Shown here piece by piece: positions 1 to 10,418 of a DNA stretch of 64,000 bases. The stretch spans positions 2,203,662-2,267,661 of the forward strand of contig NZ_FOAF01000001.1 of NCBI RefSeq assembly GCF_900109575.1, written 5' to 3'. A program made the translations under genes and the position numbers. Every line of letters starts with the position of its first letter. The first letter of the stretch is position 1. The notes beneath the pieces were generated by a model. It had not been told where the DNA came from, made no database searches, and was given only the letters and a program-made list of their open reading frames with translations. The DNA is from Olivibacter domesticus (GTDB lineage Bacteria; Bacteroidota; Bacteroidia; Sphingobacteriales; Sphingobacteriaceae).

Positions 1-831
1 CGTACCACCTTCTGCACACATCAAATAATACCGCCCATTTCTTTTATAGAGATGCGGGCCTTCTATCCAGATAGGCTTCTTACTGATATCTACACCTCCG
101 TCAACAATCACCTTATCCGAACCCGGCACGATCTGATCACGCTCCAAATCGTAATCCCATATTTTAATAACCCGATGACCATTATATTGTTCCTTATCCT
201 TCTCGGGCGCATCGTTATGCACAACATAAGCTTTTCCGTTGTCGTCAAAAAAAAGTGCCGGATCAATACCATCAAAGTTGAGTTTAATAGGATCGCTCCA
301 CCCTTTCAGAGGATCTTTCGTTTTTACCACCATGTTTCCTATCCCTCCCGCAAACTGAGTTGTGATCATATAAAAGGTCTCGTTATGAGGATTGTAGCTA
401 ATATCCGGTGCATATATTCCCTCGCTCATACCGGCATCTGCCACCTTCAATTGTGAAGGTCGGTCAAGCACATGACCGATTTGTTTCCAGTTTACCAAAT
501 CATTGGAATGAAAAATCGGAACCCCCGGAAAGAACGCGAAAGACGAGTTTACCAAGTAATAATCATTGCCGCGGCGGGTAATGCTTGGATCGGGATAACA
601 ACCCTGCAATATCGGTGTATAGAACTCATTAGTGTTCAATGGATTTTTTTTATAGACCTCATCCTTTCCCTCATATTTAAAATAGGTAAAAAGCGGTGTG
701 GAATTCAATCGATTCTCTGCATTATTGTTTATCTGCGCTCGCGAAGGCCACGGAAAAAACGCAAAAAATACAAGTAAAAAAACAGGACCGATCGGAAAGC
801 ACAATGACTTACTTTTAGTTTTCTTCATCAT
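1..831 (-). CDS. GH43 beta-xylosidase/arabinofuranosidase, C-terminus cut by window edge
   Basis: The open frame runs from an ATG at 831 (or 828) off the left edge, giving 277 codons without a stop. After a signal peptide comes a GH43 five-bladed propeller start: the catalytic-base Asp lies in a CYPDPSI segment, the pKa-modulating Asp in a GIDPALFF segment, and the acid Glu in WIEGPHLYK. GH43 enzymes remove xylose or arabinose from xylan and arabinan side chains; the protein is probably periplasmic or surface exposed. It is the last visible gene of the SusC/SusD operon, 67 bp after the GH115 gene. The subfamily and any C-terminal module cannot be judged because the end is missing. Confidence 0.88.
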   Translation of the reverse strand, partial: MMKKTKSKSLCFPIGPVFLLVFFAFFPWPSRAQINNNAENRLNSTPLFTYFKYEGKDEVYKKNPLNTNEFYTPILQGCYPDPSITRRGNDYYLVNSSFAFFPGVPIFHSNDLVNWKQIGHVLDRPSQLKVADAGMSEGIYAPDISYNPHNETFYMITTQFAGGIGNMVVKTKDPLKGWSDPIKLNFDGIDPALFFDDNGKAYVVHNDAPEKDKEQYNGHRVIKIWDYDLERDQIVPGSDKVIVDGGVDISKKPIWIEGPHLYKRNGRYYLMCAEGGT

Positions 832-898
832 ATAAATTCTATTATTGTTTTTTGTCTTCTGTCTGTATGATCGTATTCTCATCTTCAGGTTGCAAGCT

Positions 899-3448
899 TC
901 AATCGCTTCTTTTGTATTCACTTTGTGGAGGGCCTAAATACGAAGGTTTCAATCCACCCATATCCAATAGAATCTTCTGAAACACAATACCTGGATCCAA
1001 TGGGCGGATGCGAAGCGTATGAAGTCCGGGCTTTTCGATGAGGTGTGTAGTAGCGGTTTCTATAATCCGCTTCGCCTGCCATTCACCGAGCTCCCCCCGA
1101 TAATGCCCATTGATATTCACTTCTTGCTCCGCTCCTCCGTCGATTGACACTGCGTAACGCAAGCCTTTATTCTCATTGAAATTTAAGGTTGGTGAGGTTA
1201 ATACCACCAATTTCGCTTCGCCCGTCGTCCGGACATCTACCTTATATTCAAGATACACCTGCTCATCCGGAGCTTTTGTCACAGGAGAAGTTGTTACACC
1301 AGAAAGCGTTTTTCCGAGATCAGGTATTACCGTCCACGAAACGCCACCGCCGCCACTACTAACATCATAATTTTCAGCTTCCATCGATACATAACCCTTG
1401 ACTTCCATGAAAATTTTGGGCATCGGCTTCATGGTAGGCAAATAGCTTACATGAGGCATGGTACTTTTGCGTGGTTCCTGCCAGATCTTGTAGCCAATCC
1501 GTACCTGATCCATCATATGTGACCATTTCCCATTTGCTATATCTTTATTATAATGTACGGTTAATATCGAATCGCGTTCAAAACAGGCTTTTACCTTATC
1601 AGCCCAATAGTTAGCCTGTTCGTCATTCTTACTGGCAAAATATTTATTTTTGGCTACCGCATAGTACATTTCATATAAATTGGAACAGGCATTGATCGGA
1701 AAAAGCACCAATTCATCAAAGGCATCCCTATATTGTTGGGGCAATATATAGTAAAGCCTCATGGCATCAATCAATAAATTGCGATAGTCCATAACCACCT
1801 GTTCAAACTCACCATAATGCTGCAAACTATAGGTATTTTCGTCTAACAACTCGGGTGTAACACGATGATTATATTTCGTATAGGTATTAATCAAACGGGC
1901 CGATTCTTTTGCATATTGTTCGCCGAACTGCTGTGCGCACCAAGCTTCGGTATGTTGTAATAAATTGGATGCCTTAAACTGATCGGGGTTCCATGCCATA
2001 TCCAAAAAGAATGAAATCGGATATTCCATCGGTTTTAAATCACCCACATTTACAATCCATATCTGATCTACACCATATTGATAAGCTAGGTTCATCTGCT
2101 CCCAAACCCGCTGCACCTGGCTTACATTAATCCATTTGGAATTCCTGGGACCCCCTACGTAATCGAAATGGTAATAAATTCCATAGCCTCCACTTCTTTT
2201 TTTCGCAGTAAGGTCGGGTAGTTTACGTATATTTCCCCAATTATCATCGCAAAGTAACAGGGTTACATCATCAGGTACACGCATTCCCCTATCATAATAA
2301 TCCTGCACTTCCTTATAGAGTGCCCATAGTTGCGGTGTTTCTTTTGCTGCTTTGCCTGTCTCCTTTCCAATAATTTTTCGTTGATCGTTCACAATTCGCT
2401 CCAACAGCTGAATGTTGTTCTCCTCGCTCATAGGCTCGTCTCCATCACCACGCATGCCAATCGTAACGAGGCTTTCTCTTGCTCCCATCCTACGGATACC
2501 ATCTCGCCAAAAATTCCGAAGGTTTTCCTCATTTTTCTGATAGTCCCACGGTCCTTCACCATAACGGCGCCATTCATCATGGGCCCTAGTCAGCGGTTCA
2601 TGATGTGATGTACCCATAACCACTCCCATCCTATCGGCCCAAATTGCATTTTCGGGATCATCATCATAGAAAGCGCTTCCCCACATAGCCGGCCAGAGGT
2701 AATTACCTTTTAGGCGCAGAATAAGCTCAAAAACATGCTTATAAAATTCATGGTTAAAGCCCCCAAACTTTTCTTTGGCCCAACCAGATAATGCGGGAGC
2801 TTCGTCGTTCAGAAAAATGCCTCGATACTTTACTTTCGGCCGGCTGATTGCCCTGATCGAACGGGCATACACAGCGGAATGCTGCTCTATAGGAACATCA
2901 GCCCACCAGTACCAAGGTGACACACCCATCTGTTTAGATAGCTCATAAATACCATAAATTGTTCCACGCCGATCACTCCCCACGATAAGTAAGGCTTTTT
3001 CAATACCTGGTAACGGGTTGTCTATCGTTTGCGTCAACGATGCTTCCCACTGCCCATGGATTGCAGATACATCGATCTTTTTCTGTTTTACTAATTGATC
3101 GATCAATGGATTCTGACCCAAGGTTCCTATTAAGAGCAATGTTTTACTTCCTTTCGGCACTTCATTATGTGCTGCTGTAGACTTAACACCCGTTACCTTT
3201 TCAAAATCTTGTCGCAGCTGATCTATTGCCCAAACAACAGCCTCCGCTTCATTTTCTCCCTGCACAATAGGAATTGTGTTGGCACCTTCCACCAGAGGCA
3301 GATAACCCGGTTGCTCCGCAAAATCAACGTATACCGGTACATCAGTGGTCGCAGCCATCACAAGTGGGTTCATCTGTAACATCAAACCCATTAGCACCAA
3401 AAATCGAAAGATAGATCGAACTGTTGTCAGGTTATTTATCTTCATCAT
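899..3448 (-). CDS. GH115 xylan alpha-1,2-glucuronidase
   Basis: This 849-residue protein has a signal peptide (about 1-32) and the family-typical core, with KYRGIFLNDE near residue 205, then GGFNHEFYKHVFELILRLKG and a GTSHHEP segment. A C-terminal beta-sandwich with the AEN and GLHTLRIRPLDPG features common in GH115 follows from about 690. GH115 removes 4-O-methylglucuronic acid from internal and terminal xylose units of glucuronoxylan. Length is normal for the family. The start (MM, 3448/3445) lies inside the end of the preceding GH43 gene, a 17-bp overlap, so translation is probably coupled. Its presence is the strongest pointer to glucuronoxylan as the operon's substrate. Confidence 0.93.
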   Translation of the reverse strand: MMKINNLTTVRSIFRFLVLMGLMLQMNPLVMAATTDVPVYVDFAEQPGYLPLVEGANTIPIVQGENEAEAVVWAIDQLRQDFEKVTGVKSTAAHNEVPKGSKTLLLIGTLGQNPLIDQLVKQKKIDVSAIHGQWEASLTQTIDNPLPGIEKALLIVGSDRRGTIYGIYELSKQMGVSPWYWWADVPIEQHSAVYARSIRAISRPKVKYRGIFLNDEAPALSGWAKEKFGGFNHEFYKHVFELILRLKGNYLWPAMWGSAFYDDDPENAIWADRMGVVMGTSHHEPLTRAHDEWRRYGEGPWDYQKNEENLRNFWRDGIRRMGARESLVTIGMRGDGDEPMSEENNIQLLERIVNDQRKIIGKETGKAAKETPQLWALYKEVQDYYDRGMRVPDDVTLLLCDDNWGNIRKLPDLTAKKRSGGYGIYYHFDYVGGPRNSKWINVSQVQRVWEQMNLAYQYGVDQIWIVNVGDLKPMEYPISFFLDMAWNPDQFKASNLLQHTEAWCAQQFGEQYAKESARLINTYTKYNHRVTPELLDENTYSLQHYGEFEQVVMDYRNLLIDAMRLYYILPQQYRDAFDELVLFPINACSNLYEMYYAVAKNKYFASKNDEQANYWADKVKACFERDSILTVHYNKDIANGKWSHMMDQVRIGYKIWQEPRKSTMPHVSYLPTMKPMPKIFMEVKGYVSMEAENYDVSSGGGGVSWTVIPDLGKTLSGVTTSPVTKAPDEQVYLEYKVDVRTTGEAKLVVLTSPTLNFNENKGLRYAVSIDGGAEQEVNINGHYRGELGEWQAKRIIETATTHLIEKPGLHTLRIRPLDPGIVFQKILLDMGGLKPSYLGPPQSEYKRSD

Positions 3449-5012
3449 TTATGGTTTTGTAATCAAAAAAATCAACATCCACATATCCTCCCGTATTTTT
3501 AGTTGCGTAATTAAATAATCCAAACCGATACCCCATAAAGTGAGGTAAGGTATATGTCATTTTCAATGGTGTTCCAATGGAAATCCATTTTTTCCCATCT
3601 AGACTAAAAAAGAAATTGGCAACGTCCTTCTTATTTCTAAAATCGCATTCGGCTTTCAGATATACGCGCTGCTGATTTAATGGAACTTTTGCAAGCTCTT
3701 TAGGACTACCGCTTGAAGCATTAATCATGACCAAATACTTTTGATTACCCGCCGATCGGACACCGAGTATGCCATAATTTTTTTGCAAAAGAGACAATCC
3801 TGCAAAATCACCATCTTTCATTTCGGCCACTTCTATGGCAATAGTGCCACTACAAGTAGGACCTATTGTACGTTGCGTTAATGTATTTCTTGCTTGTAGG
3901 AAGTTGGTATCAATGCGGCCGGTTTTCAACCGCAGGTATCCTTTACGCTCAGTTACCGACCAAAGGCTATCCACCGGATTATGATTCCACTGCCATACCA
4001 GCGGCAAGTTCGGCTCCCCTTTTTTGCGGCTGAAATCATCCGAATTAACGATGCCTGGAACCAAGCCTTTACTTGGAGGTAAATTTAGCACCTCGGGCAC
4101 CTTACCATCAATGCCCAAAACTGGCCAATCATCCTTCCATTGAACCGGTACCAAAAACGGAATACGACCAACCGCACCATAATCTTGGAACAGATAAGCG
4201 TACCATTCGCCATTAGGTCGATCAATCAAGCCTCCTTGTGCTACCCCTTTATCCTGCAACATCACCCGTCCTTCATAAGGTCCTTTCAATTGATCAGCAC
4301 GATGGACAATGACGGTACGCATGCCCCCTGGAGGCCAAGAAATGTTGAACAAGTAATACTTGCCATTTACTTTAAACAGTTGTGAACCTTCTGCCGGTAG
4401 TCCACCTTGGGTACCACTAGGTGTGCTGGGCAAAGTTGCATTATCGATCAACACCTGTTGGGTTTCTGGTTTTATACCGGAAAAGTCTGGCAATAACTCC
4501 ACGATATGCAGTTGCCCGCTACCCCAAATCATATATGCTTTATCGTTCTCAAAAAAAAGCGTATGATCGTGCATGCTTGGCTTCAACTCTTTTATTTCCC
4601 AAGGACCTTTTTCTATATCTTTCGTCATATAGATATAGGTTTTGCCGGTAGTCTGCGCAAATGTGCTTACATAATACGTCCCCTTGTGATATCGAAGGCT
4701 ACTGGCCCAAGAGCCTTTCCCATAGCTATTTTTACCATTACTCAAATTGAGTTCATCCATATCGGCCAAAGCCTGATGCGCGTAACCAATTAGTTTCCAG
4801 TTGACCAGATCTTTGGATTTCATTAAAGGTAAGCCCGGATTCATATGCATCGTCGTACTACTCATATAATAGGTATCTCCAACACGGATCATCGACATAT
4901 CCGGCACATCTGAAAAAATAATAGGATTTTGTGCTTTTCGATTTTGGGCTATACTATTTAAGGGAATCAATATCATCAGTAACGCCCCACTTAAAATTAA
5001 GAATCTTTTCAT
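3432..5012 (-). CDS. GH43 (subfamily 12-like) xylosidase/arabinofuranosidase
   Basis: The chosen start is the ATG at 5012, because it begins a clean signal peptide (MKRFLILSGALLMILIPLNS); an in-frame ATG at 5054 would add 14 residues before it. The propeller shows the base Asp38 in DVPDMS, Asp149 in MHDHTLFF and acid Glu208 in PAEGSQLFK. The segment YGKGSWASSLRYH and a C-terminal concanavalin-like domain (about 335-525) match the two-domain GH43_12 type. It probably trims xylose or arabinose from oligosaccharides in the periplasm. It follows susD by about 50 bp and overlaps the GH115 gene by 17 bp. Confidence 0.9.
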   Translation of the reverse strand: MKRFLILSGALLMILIPLNSIAQNRKAQNPIIFSDVPDMSMIRVGDTYYMSSTTMHMNPGLPLMKSKDLVNWKLIGYAHQALADMDELNLSNGKNSYGKGSWASSLRYHKGTYYVSTFAQTTGKTYIYMTKDIEKGPWEIKELKPSMHDHTLFFENDKAYMIWGSGQLHIVELLPDFSGIKPETQQVLIDNATLPSTPSGTQGGLPAEGSQLFKVNGKYYLFNISWPPGGMRTVIVHRADQLKGPYEGRVMLQDKGVAQGGLIDRPNGEWYAYLFQDYGAVGRIPFLVPVQWKDDWPVLGIDGKVPEVLNLPPSKGLVPGIVNSDDFSRKKGEPNLPLVWQWNHNPVDSLWSVTERKGYLRLKTGRIDTNFLQARNTLTQRTIGPTCSGTIAIEVAEMKDGDFAGLSLLQKNYGILGVRSAGNQKYLVMINASSGSPKELAKVPLNQQRVYLKAECDFRNKKDVANFFFSLDGKKWISIGTPLKMTYTLPHFMGYRFGLFNYATKNTGGYVDVDFFDYKTINDEDK

Positions 5013-5064
5013 CGTTTGTTTTAATTGACAACCACCATAATATGCCGCCTTCATTATTTTATAA

Positions 5065-7017
5065 CTAATTATATCCCGGATTTTGATACGCAGCTTTTTC
5101 CGCCTCCGTCATTTGCATACCATCTAATTGCCCTTGTGGTATAGGACGCAGATAGTGGAAGGGCTGAATACTACGCGTTACTGTCGTCGGCGTATGATCG
5201 CCAATACCGCTACCACCTATACGATAGCTAGACGACAGTTCAGTCCATTTTTGCGTCCGTACTAAATCATACCAACGGTAACCTTCTCCGTAATACTCCC
5301 GAGAACGCTCAGCCAAGATATAGTTAATATCAATCATTGTAGGCGTAGCAGTTGTCATTTGTTCACTGTAATCCGCTATCTTTTCCATATTCCCTGCATT
5401 GTCAAACGTCCATTTTCCCGCCCGTGCCCGCATCACATTAATGAGTTCTCTAGCCGATTTCCCTCCCTGTACCGCAGCCCCTTTTACGGCTGCTTCTGCG
5501 GCTATAAAGTAAAGTTCAGAAAATTTGGCAATATTGAAAGGCCTTGTACTTCCCGCATTTGGCTGACCTAGGCCATCGCCATTATCCGTGCGATAGGTTC
5601 CCAATTTCCAAAGCCCGGGATGTCTTAACCTGCTAAGTCCTTCCGGCGAAATAACAAAATCTGCCCGACCTGGCAAGGCGCCGGCACCGACATTACTTTT
5701 TGTTGCCCAATTCGTATAATCAATTGGTGTTTCCGGTTCTTCGTTCAAAAACGTCAATATCGGATCCCCCGGATTCACCGGTAAGTTATTCGCATTGTAT
5801 AAGATCGTCTGAGAAACTCCGGCCTTTGGCCAATTTCCACGATAAACGGTCACAAAGGTGCCATCATATCTGGAATCATTTATTTTATCCGCAAAAGTAT
5901 TTTTTATCACATCGATCGTCGGTGCCATCCGCGTCCAGGGGCGGCCCAACGACTGCACTGCCTCGCGCTGCACGGAGCTCACGGCATTCGACCAAGAAGC
6001 ATCACTACTACTTCTAAGCAGCGTATAATTCCAGGTAAACATCCAAACAGCGAAATTATCAGGGGCGCCACCGCTTCCGTACTCTAAACTTCCTCCGTTA
6101 TAAAATGCGCTCTTCTCCGTATGATCCGCGTACAGTAAAACCTCATTGTTGCGATCATTAGATCCAATGTGTATGTCATAATAACTTGGTTGTAATCCAA
6201 AGGGACCCGGAGAATCAATAGCTTCCACCGCTATATTGTAAGCCTGTTGAAAATACCACGTCGCGTCATGTCCGTCCGGATCGGTTCTCCCAACCTCTGG
6301 ATAAGTAGGGATGTTATTTGGGTTTTCAAGCCACCACGCGTAGGTAAGATACGCTTTCGCTAAATAAAGTCGTGCAAGCGTTTTTGTTACTCCACCCGTT
6401 ACCCGTCCGGCATCCGGCAGATTCTCCACCGCTAAGAGTAAATCGGGAAAGATCGCTTTCGTATACACTTCGGGCACGGTATTACGCACTGAAAAACGAA
6501 CGGGGTTGGTATTGAATTGCAGTTCCCCGGCACCTAAATCCAGCGGCACCCCCCCATAGGTTTGCACCAGTAAAAAATAATCAAAGGCACGAAAAAAACG
6601 GGCTTCGGCCACAATTGATTCAGCCACGCCGACATTAGCCGCATTTTCGATGATTCCACTGGCCGTATTTATATTCGGGAAGCTTACATTCCATACAAAA
6701 CTAGTGGGGTGGCTCGTAGCACTAATCTGCCCGACACCTGACAAGTCCATATCTCTAAAGTTTCCATCCGCACTCTGTGCGTAAGTCGCTTCGTCTGTAC
6801 CCGTGATACAAGAATTATAATAATAGGCCTCGCCATATAAATAGCGCAAATGTGCATACATAGATGTTATGCCCCCCAAAACACCTTTTTCAGTGGAAAA
6901 ATAATCTGGAGTAAAAATACTCCGTGGCTGTTCGTCTAAAATTTTTGAGCAACCAGCCATTAACAATAGCGCCAAGGCAGCCGTAAGATAACGTTTTATA
7001 TTTATAATCGATTTCAT
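5065..7017 (-). CDS. susD: SusD/RagB-family glycan-binding lipoprotein
   Basis: A lipoprotein signal with lipobox LLLMAGC (Cys23) is followed by the SusD signature KILDEQPRSIFTPDYFST. At 650 residues it is a typical larger SusD. The C-terminal region carries the standard RagB features (ELYFIAAEAAVKG, ERSREYYGEGYRWYDLVRT and a closing YQNPGYN). SusD proteins sit on the cell surface as a lid over the SusC channel and bind oligosaccharides. It lies 35 bp after the susC gene in the same operon. Given the GH115 and GH43 partners, the ligand is likely a xylan oligosaccharide, but this is inferred from context only. Confidence 0.95.
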   Translation of the reverse strand: MKSIINIKRYLTAALALLLMAGCSKILDEQPRSIFTPDYFSTEKGVLGGITSMYAHLRYLYGEAYYYNSCITGTDEATYAQSADGNFRDMDLSGVGQISATSHPTSFVWNVSFPNINTASGIIENAANVGVAESIVAEARFFRAFDYFLLVQTYGGVPLDLGAGELQFNTNPVRFSVRNTVPEVYTKAIFPDLLLAVENLPDAGRVTGGVTKTLARLYLAKAYLTYAWWLENPNNIPTYPEVGRTDPDGHDATWYFQQAYNIAVEAIDSPGPFGLQPSYYDIHIGSNDRNNEVLLYADHTEKSAFYNGGSLEYGSGGAPDNFAVWMFTWNYTLLRSSSDASWSNAVSSVQREAVQSLGRPWTRMAPTIDVIKNTFADKINDSRYDGTFVTVYRGNWPKAGVSQTILYNANNLPVNPGDPILTFLNEEPETPIDYTNWATKSNVGAGALPGRADFVISPEGLSRLRHPGLWKLGTYRTDNGDGLGQPNAGSTRPFNIAKFSELYFIAAEAAVKGAAVQGGKSARELINVMRARAGKWTFDNAGNMEKIADYSEQMTTATPTMIDINYILAERSREYYGEGYRWYDLVRTQKWTELSSSYRIGGSGIGDHTPTTVTRSIQPFHYLRPIPQGQLDGMQMTEAEKAAYQNPGYN

Positions 7018-7051
7018 TTTTTATTTCTTTAATGGTTAGCAACCTAGGTAA

Positions 7052-10000
7052 TTAAAAAACGAGATTAAGACCCACTACATAATTACGCGTCGCAGGCGCA
7101 TTCGTACCAATTGTCAAGATCCGATTCGGATAAGACGATACCGCTGAATTTTCATCACCGAAAGAGTTTGTTTCCGGATCCATGCCAGATTCACGATGGT
7201 AAGGAGAAAACATAACAAAAGGATTTTGTACGGTAAAATATGCGCGTAAGCGCATGTTAGGGCTTTTAATTAAACTTCGATTGAAGTCGTACCCCAAAGA
7301 AATCGTACGCAGCTTCAAAAAGGAAGCGTCAAAATACCCTAAGGTGCTACCATACTTCGGATTATCACCGCTAAGTGGCCCAGCAGGGTTTGGATACTTT
7401 GCATCTGTATTCTCCGGTGTCCAATAATCGACTTTCACGTTATTGTTGCGGGTAGTGAGCGTATTCAGGTAGCCCCCTGATCCATACAAAGTACTCACCA
7501 GTAATCCGCCGCTTTTGAAAAAACCCACCACACTTAAATCGAATCCTTTGTAGGCTAAGCGCGTATTAAAACCACCTTCAAAATCAGGATCAACATTCAT
7601 CACTTGTCGATCATCCGCATTAACGGGTCTAACCGGTGTACCGTCTTCATTGTAACCACCCGTATACTTCACCTTAATCATTCCTACACTACCCCCAGGT
7701 TCCAAAATGTTCAAATAGGAATCTCCTTCCTGCCATAAACCTATTTTTTCATAGTCATAAATTGCGTTGATATTATAGCCAACAAACCAGGAGTTGCCCA
7801 CATCCTGCGTGGCGCCTGATGCAAGCGCAGTCAGCTTATTCCGGTTTGCATAAAGGTTAAATCCGAGGTCCCAGGTTAAACCGTCTCGCCCACCAGCTAA
7901 AATATTCCCATTTAAGGTCAACTCGATTCCCTTATTCTGTGTCTGCCCGATATTCGCTGTATAACTCTGTACACCTGAAGTAGGTGGCAAACCGACACCT
8001 AACAATAAATCTTTCGTATGGGTTGTATAATATTCAATTGTACCCGATAAACGATTGTTCAACAACGAAAAATCAAGCCCATAATTCCACGTTTCTGAAA
8101 ATTCCCAACCCAGGTTGCTATTCGGCAGTTGGGTTACATAATAACCAACAGCATAATTTTCCTCACCGAAATTATAAGGCCTTGTGCTTAAACGCCCTAA
8201 GGTAGCATAAGGAGCAATGGCTTGATTGGACGTTTGTCCGTAGCCCACACGCAACTTCAACATATTTATCCAGCTCAGACTTTTCATAAACGATTCATTG
8301 GCGATATTCCAACCCGCAGACACCGCAGGATAAGTATGCCAACGATGTTCAGGTGCCAACCTAGAAGAAGCGTCTGATCGAAGCGTCGCCGATAGCATAT
8401 AGCGATTATCATAATCATACATAACTCTTCCCATCCATGACATCAACCCCCATAAGGTATAATTCTGCTGATCTGGATTTATCGTAATCTCTCCCGTGGC
8501 TTGTCCTAGATTATAGAACTGGAAAGCCTCAGACGGAATATCCCTGGCCGACATCGCCGAAGAATTAAACTTTTGCCGTTCCGCAGAATAAAGTCCAGTG
8601 AAATTCAAATGATGTTTTTCCGCGATCGTCTTATCATAAGTGATCAGGTTTTCGACGGTCCAATGATACGTATGCGCGTTACTGATTCCCGCAGTAGATA
8701 TCGTTTGTGGATTCACATTGTTGACACCCTCTCCGGTATAATTACCATTATTACTTTGAATAAAATCCAAACCAAGGTTAACACGGTATTTCAAACCTTC
8801 TACCCAAGGGATGCTCACCTCACCATACATCGAATTATAGGTAGCAAAACCCCTGGTTTCATTGAGCCACATCCCATCATCATGAAGCCCCTCTACCACT
8901 TTTCTCGTCAACACGTAATTGTCGCCTAACGCGGTATTCACGGTTCTTTTCAGCGTGCCATCTTCGTTATAAGGGTTAAGGATCGGTGAAGCAGCCAATG
9001 TTCCAAATAGCCCAAGCTGATTACCTGCACTTATATTATAATTGCTATTGGTAGTGAAACCCACACGAAAGTGTTTACCAATCCCTTGATCAATTGAACT
9101 CCGTAATGAGTACCTTTTGTATTCTTGCGTAGGAATCAATCCTTGATTTTGATAGAATGCAGCCCCAACATTATAGCTTCCCTTTTCCGTACCACCCGAA
9201 ATTCCAATGTCATGACTATTTACTGCTCCGGTTTGGTAATTCAGATCCTGCCAGTCTGTGTTCACATGATCAGCTTCATCCACGCCATTTGAAAAAATAC
9301 CGGCAGCCTTACGTAAAGCTACAAACTCCTCCCCGTTCATCATGGGATATGGCGCAAATAACGTCTGTGCGCCATAATAAGCATTGTAACTAAACTTTGC
9401 CTGCTCACCTTGTCGCCCCTTGTTAGTGGTTACCAATATCACGCCATTTGCACCTCGTGAACCATATATAGCCGTTGCGGAGGCATCCTTTAACACATCT
9501 ATACTTTTGATATCATTTGGATTAATGTCTCCAATTGAACCAGGAAACGGGATACCATCCAAAACGATTAACGGATTATTGTCCGCTGTTAAGGAACGTG
9601 TACCACGGATACGGATCTGCATGGTTGCGCCCGGCCGTGTGGATGTTTGTGCTAATTGCACACCTGGTAATCGTCCCTGTAGCGCCTGGGAGATATTAGG
9701 CGTAGGTACTTGGTTTAAATCGCTTCCGCTGATCGAAGCTACAGACCCCGTCACAGATTCCTTGCGCTGCGTACCATAACCCACCACTACTACTTCAGAA
9801 AGAGCCTCTGCGTTTAGAGAAAGGTCTACGTTAATTAAGGCTTGTCCAGCCACCTTCACTTCTTTAGGTACATAACCTATATAAGAGAAGACCAATACAG
9901 CATCTATACTCGGTACATTCAGCGAATAATAGCCATTTTCATTGGTTTTCGTTCCTGCAGTAGTACCTTTCACCTGAATACTTGCACCCGGGAAACCTTT

Positions 10001-10147
10001 TCCCGATTCATCAACTACCCTTCCTTTTATTGGATGCTGCGCTTGTGCATCCACCGTCGGCAAGATAAAAAGGGCAAATACAAAAACAAAACCGAAAAGC
10101 TTCAGCCATTGCCCCATAACATAGGTTTGTAAAATTGGTTGTTCCAT
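7052..10147 (-). CDS. susC: SusC/RagA-family TonB-dependent outer-membrane transporter
   Basis: This 1031-residue protein has a signal peptide, a carboxypeptidase-regulatory-like domain (IKGRVVDESGKGFPGASIQVKG, about 39-115), and a TonB box region SEVVVVGYGTQRKES. It also has a plug with VLKDASATAIYGSRGANGV (about 220-240) and a 22-stranded barrel region ending in the usual NYVVGLNLVF. It imports oligosaccharides across the outer membrane with energy from TonB. ATG at 10147 is used; an ATG at 10117 would also leave a signal peptide. It is the first gene of the operon running down to 1, behind a recognisable promoter at 10299-10328. Confidence 0.95.
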   Translation of the reverse strand: MEQPILQTYVMGQWLKLFGFVFVFALFILPTVDAQAQHPIKGRVVDESGKGFPGASIQVKGTTAGTKTNENGYYSLNVPSIDAVLVFSYIGYVPKEVKVAGQALINVDLSLNAEALSEVVVVGYGTQRKESVTGSVASISGSDLNQVPTPNISQALQGRLPGVQLAQTSTRPGATMQIRIRGTRSLTADNNPLIVLDGIPFPGSIGDINPNDIKSIDVLKDASATAIYGSRGANGVILVTTNKGRQGEQAKFSYNAYYGAQTLFAPYPMMNGEEFVALRKAAGIFSNGVDEADHVNTDWQDLNYQTGAVNSHDIGISGGTEKGSYNVGAAFYQNQGLIPTQEYKRYSLRSSIDQGIGKHFRVGFTTNSNYNISAGNQLGLFGTLAASPILNPYNEDGTLKRTVNTALGDNYVLTRKVVEGLHDDGMWLNETRGFATYNSMYGEVSIPWVEGLKYRVNLGLDFIQSNNGNYTGEGVNNVNPQTISTAGISNAHTYHWTVENLITYDKTIAEKHHLNFTGLYSAERQKFNSSAMSARDIPSEAFQFYNLGQATGEITINPDQQNYTLWGLMSWMGRVMYDYDNRYMLSATLRSDASSRLAPEHRWHTYPAVSAGWNIANESFMKSLSWINMLKLRVGYGQTSNQAIAPYATLGRLSTRPYNFGEENYAVGYYVTQLPNSNLGWEFSETWNYGLDFSLLNNRLSGTIEYYTTHTKDLLLGVGLPPTSGVQSYTANIGQTQNKGIELTLNGNILAGGRDGLTWDLGFNLYANRNKLTALASGATQDVGNSWFVGYNINAIYDYEKIGLWQEGDSYLNILEPGGSVGMIKVKYTGGYNEDGTPVRPVNADDRQVMNVDPDFEGGFNTRLAYKGFDLSVVGFFKSGGLLVSTLYGSGGYLNTLTTRNNNVKVDYWTPENTDAKYPNPAGPLSGDNPKYGSTLGYFDASFLKLRTISLGYDFNRSLIKSPNMRLRAYFTVQNPFVMFSPYHRESGMDPETNSFGDENSAVSSYPNRILTIGTNAPATRNYVVGLNLVF

Positions 10148-10298
10148 AAAATAATTGTTAGCTTATAACATAGGTTAAATTGTGTATAGCTTTAATGGTC
10201 CAGAAACTAATAAATCAATTGTCAGCAAAATCGTTTCGCAAACAAAAAAATAAAGACTTATTAGGCTGGTTTATGTTAAATCTGTACGATAAGCAAGA

Positions 10299-10328
10299 CA
10301 AAAGTATCTATACGAGGTAAGGAACAAC
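10299..10328 (-). promoter_or_regulatory. Promoter of the susC operon
   Basis: On the minus strand the -7 box TACTTTTG (10299-10306) matches the Bacteroidota consensus TAnnTTTG exactly. A GTTG at 10325-10328, 18 bp upstream, is a one-mismatch -33 box. The predicted transcript start is near 10292, giving a leader of about 145 nt. Confidence 0.6.
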
Positions 10329-10332
10329 CTAT

Positions 10333-10362
10333 AAAAATGTTGATATTGCTAGCAAAAATGTT
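10333..10362 (-). promoter_or_regulatory. Direct repeat activator site upstream of susC
   Basis: AAAAATGTT (read on the plus strand) occurs at 10333-10341 and again at 10354-10362, exactly 21 bp apart, immediately upstream of the -33 box. The same TGTT pair and distance recur at 20652/20674 and 36432/36453. It is a plausible site for the HTCS regulator at 21062; no binding data can be read from sequence. Confidence 0.5.
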
Positions 10363-10418
10363 TAATTTAAAATGTATAAGTGCCGTTTTTTCAAAAAAAC
10401 AGGAAAATTTAAGTTGTA

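Noticed and set aside
9420-9779. 119-codon plus-strand open frame inside susC
   Set aside because: It is antisense to the conserved plug domain of susC, with composition explained by the coding strand; no domain is visible.
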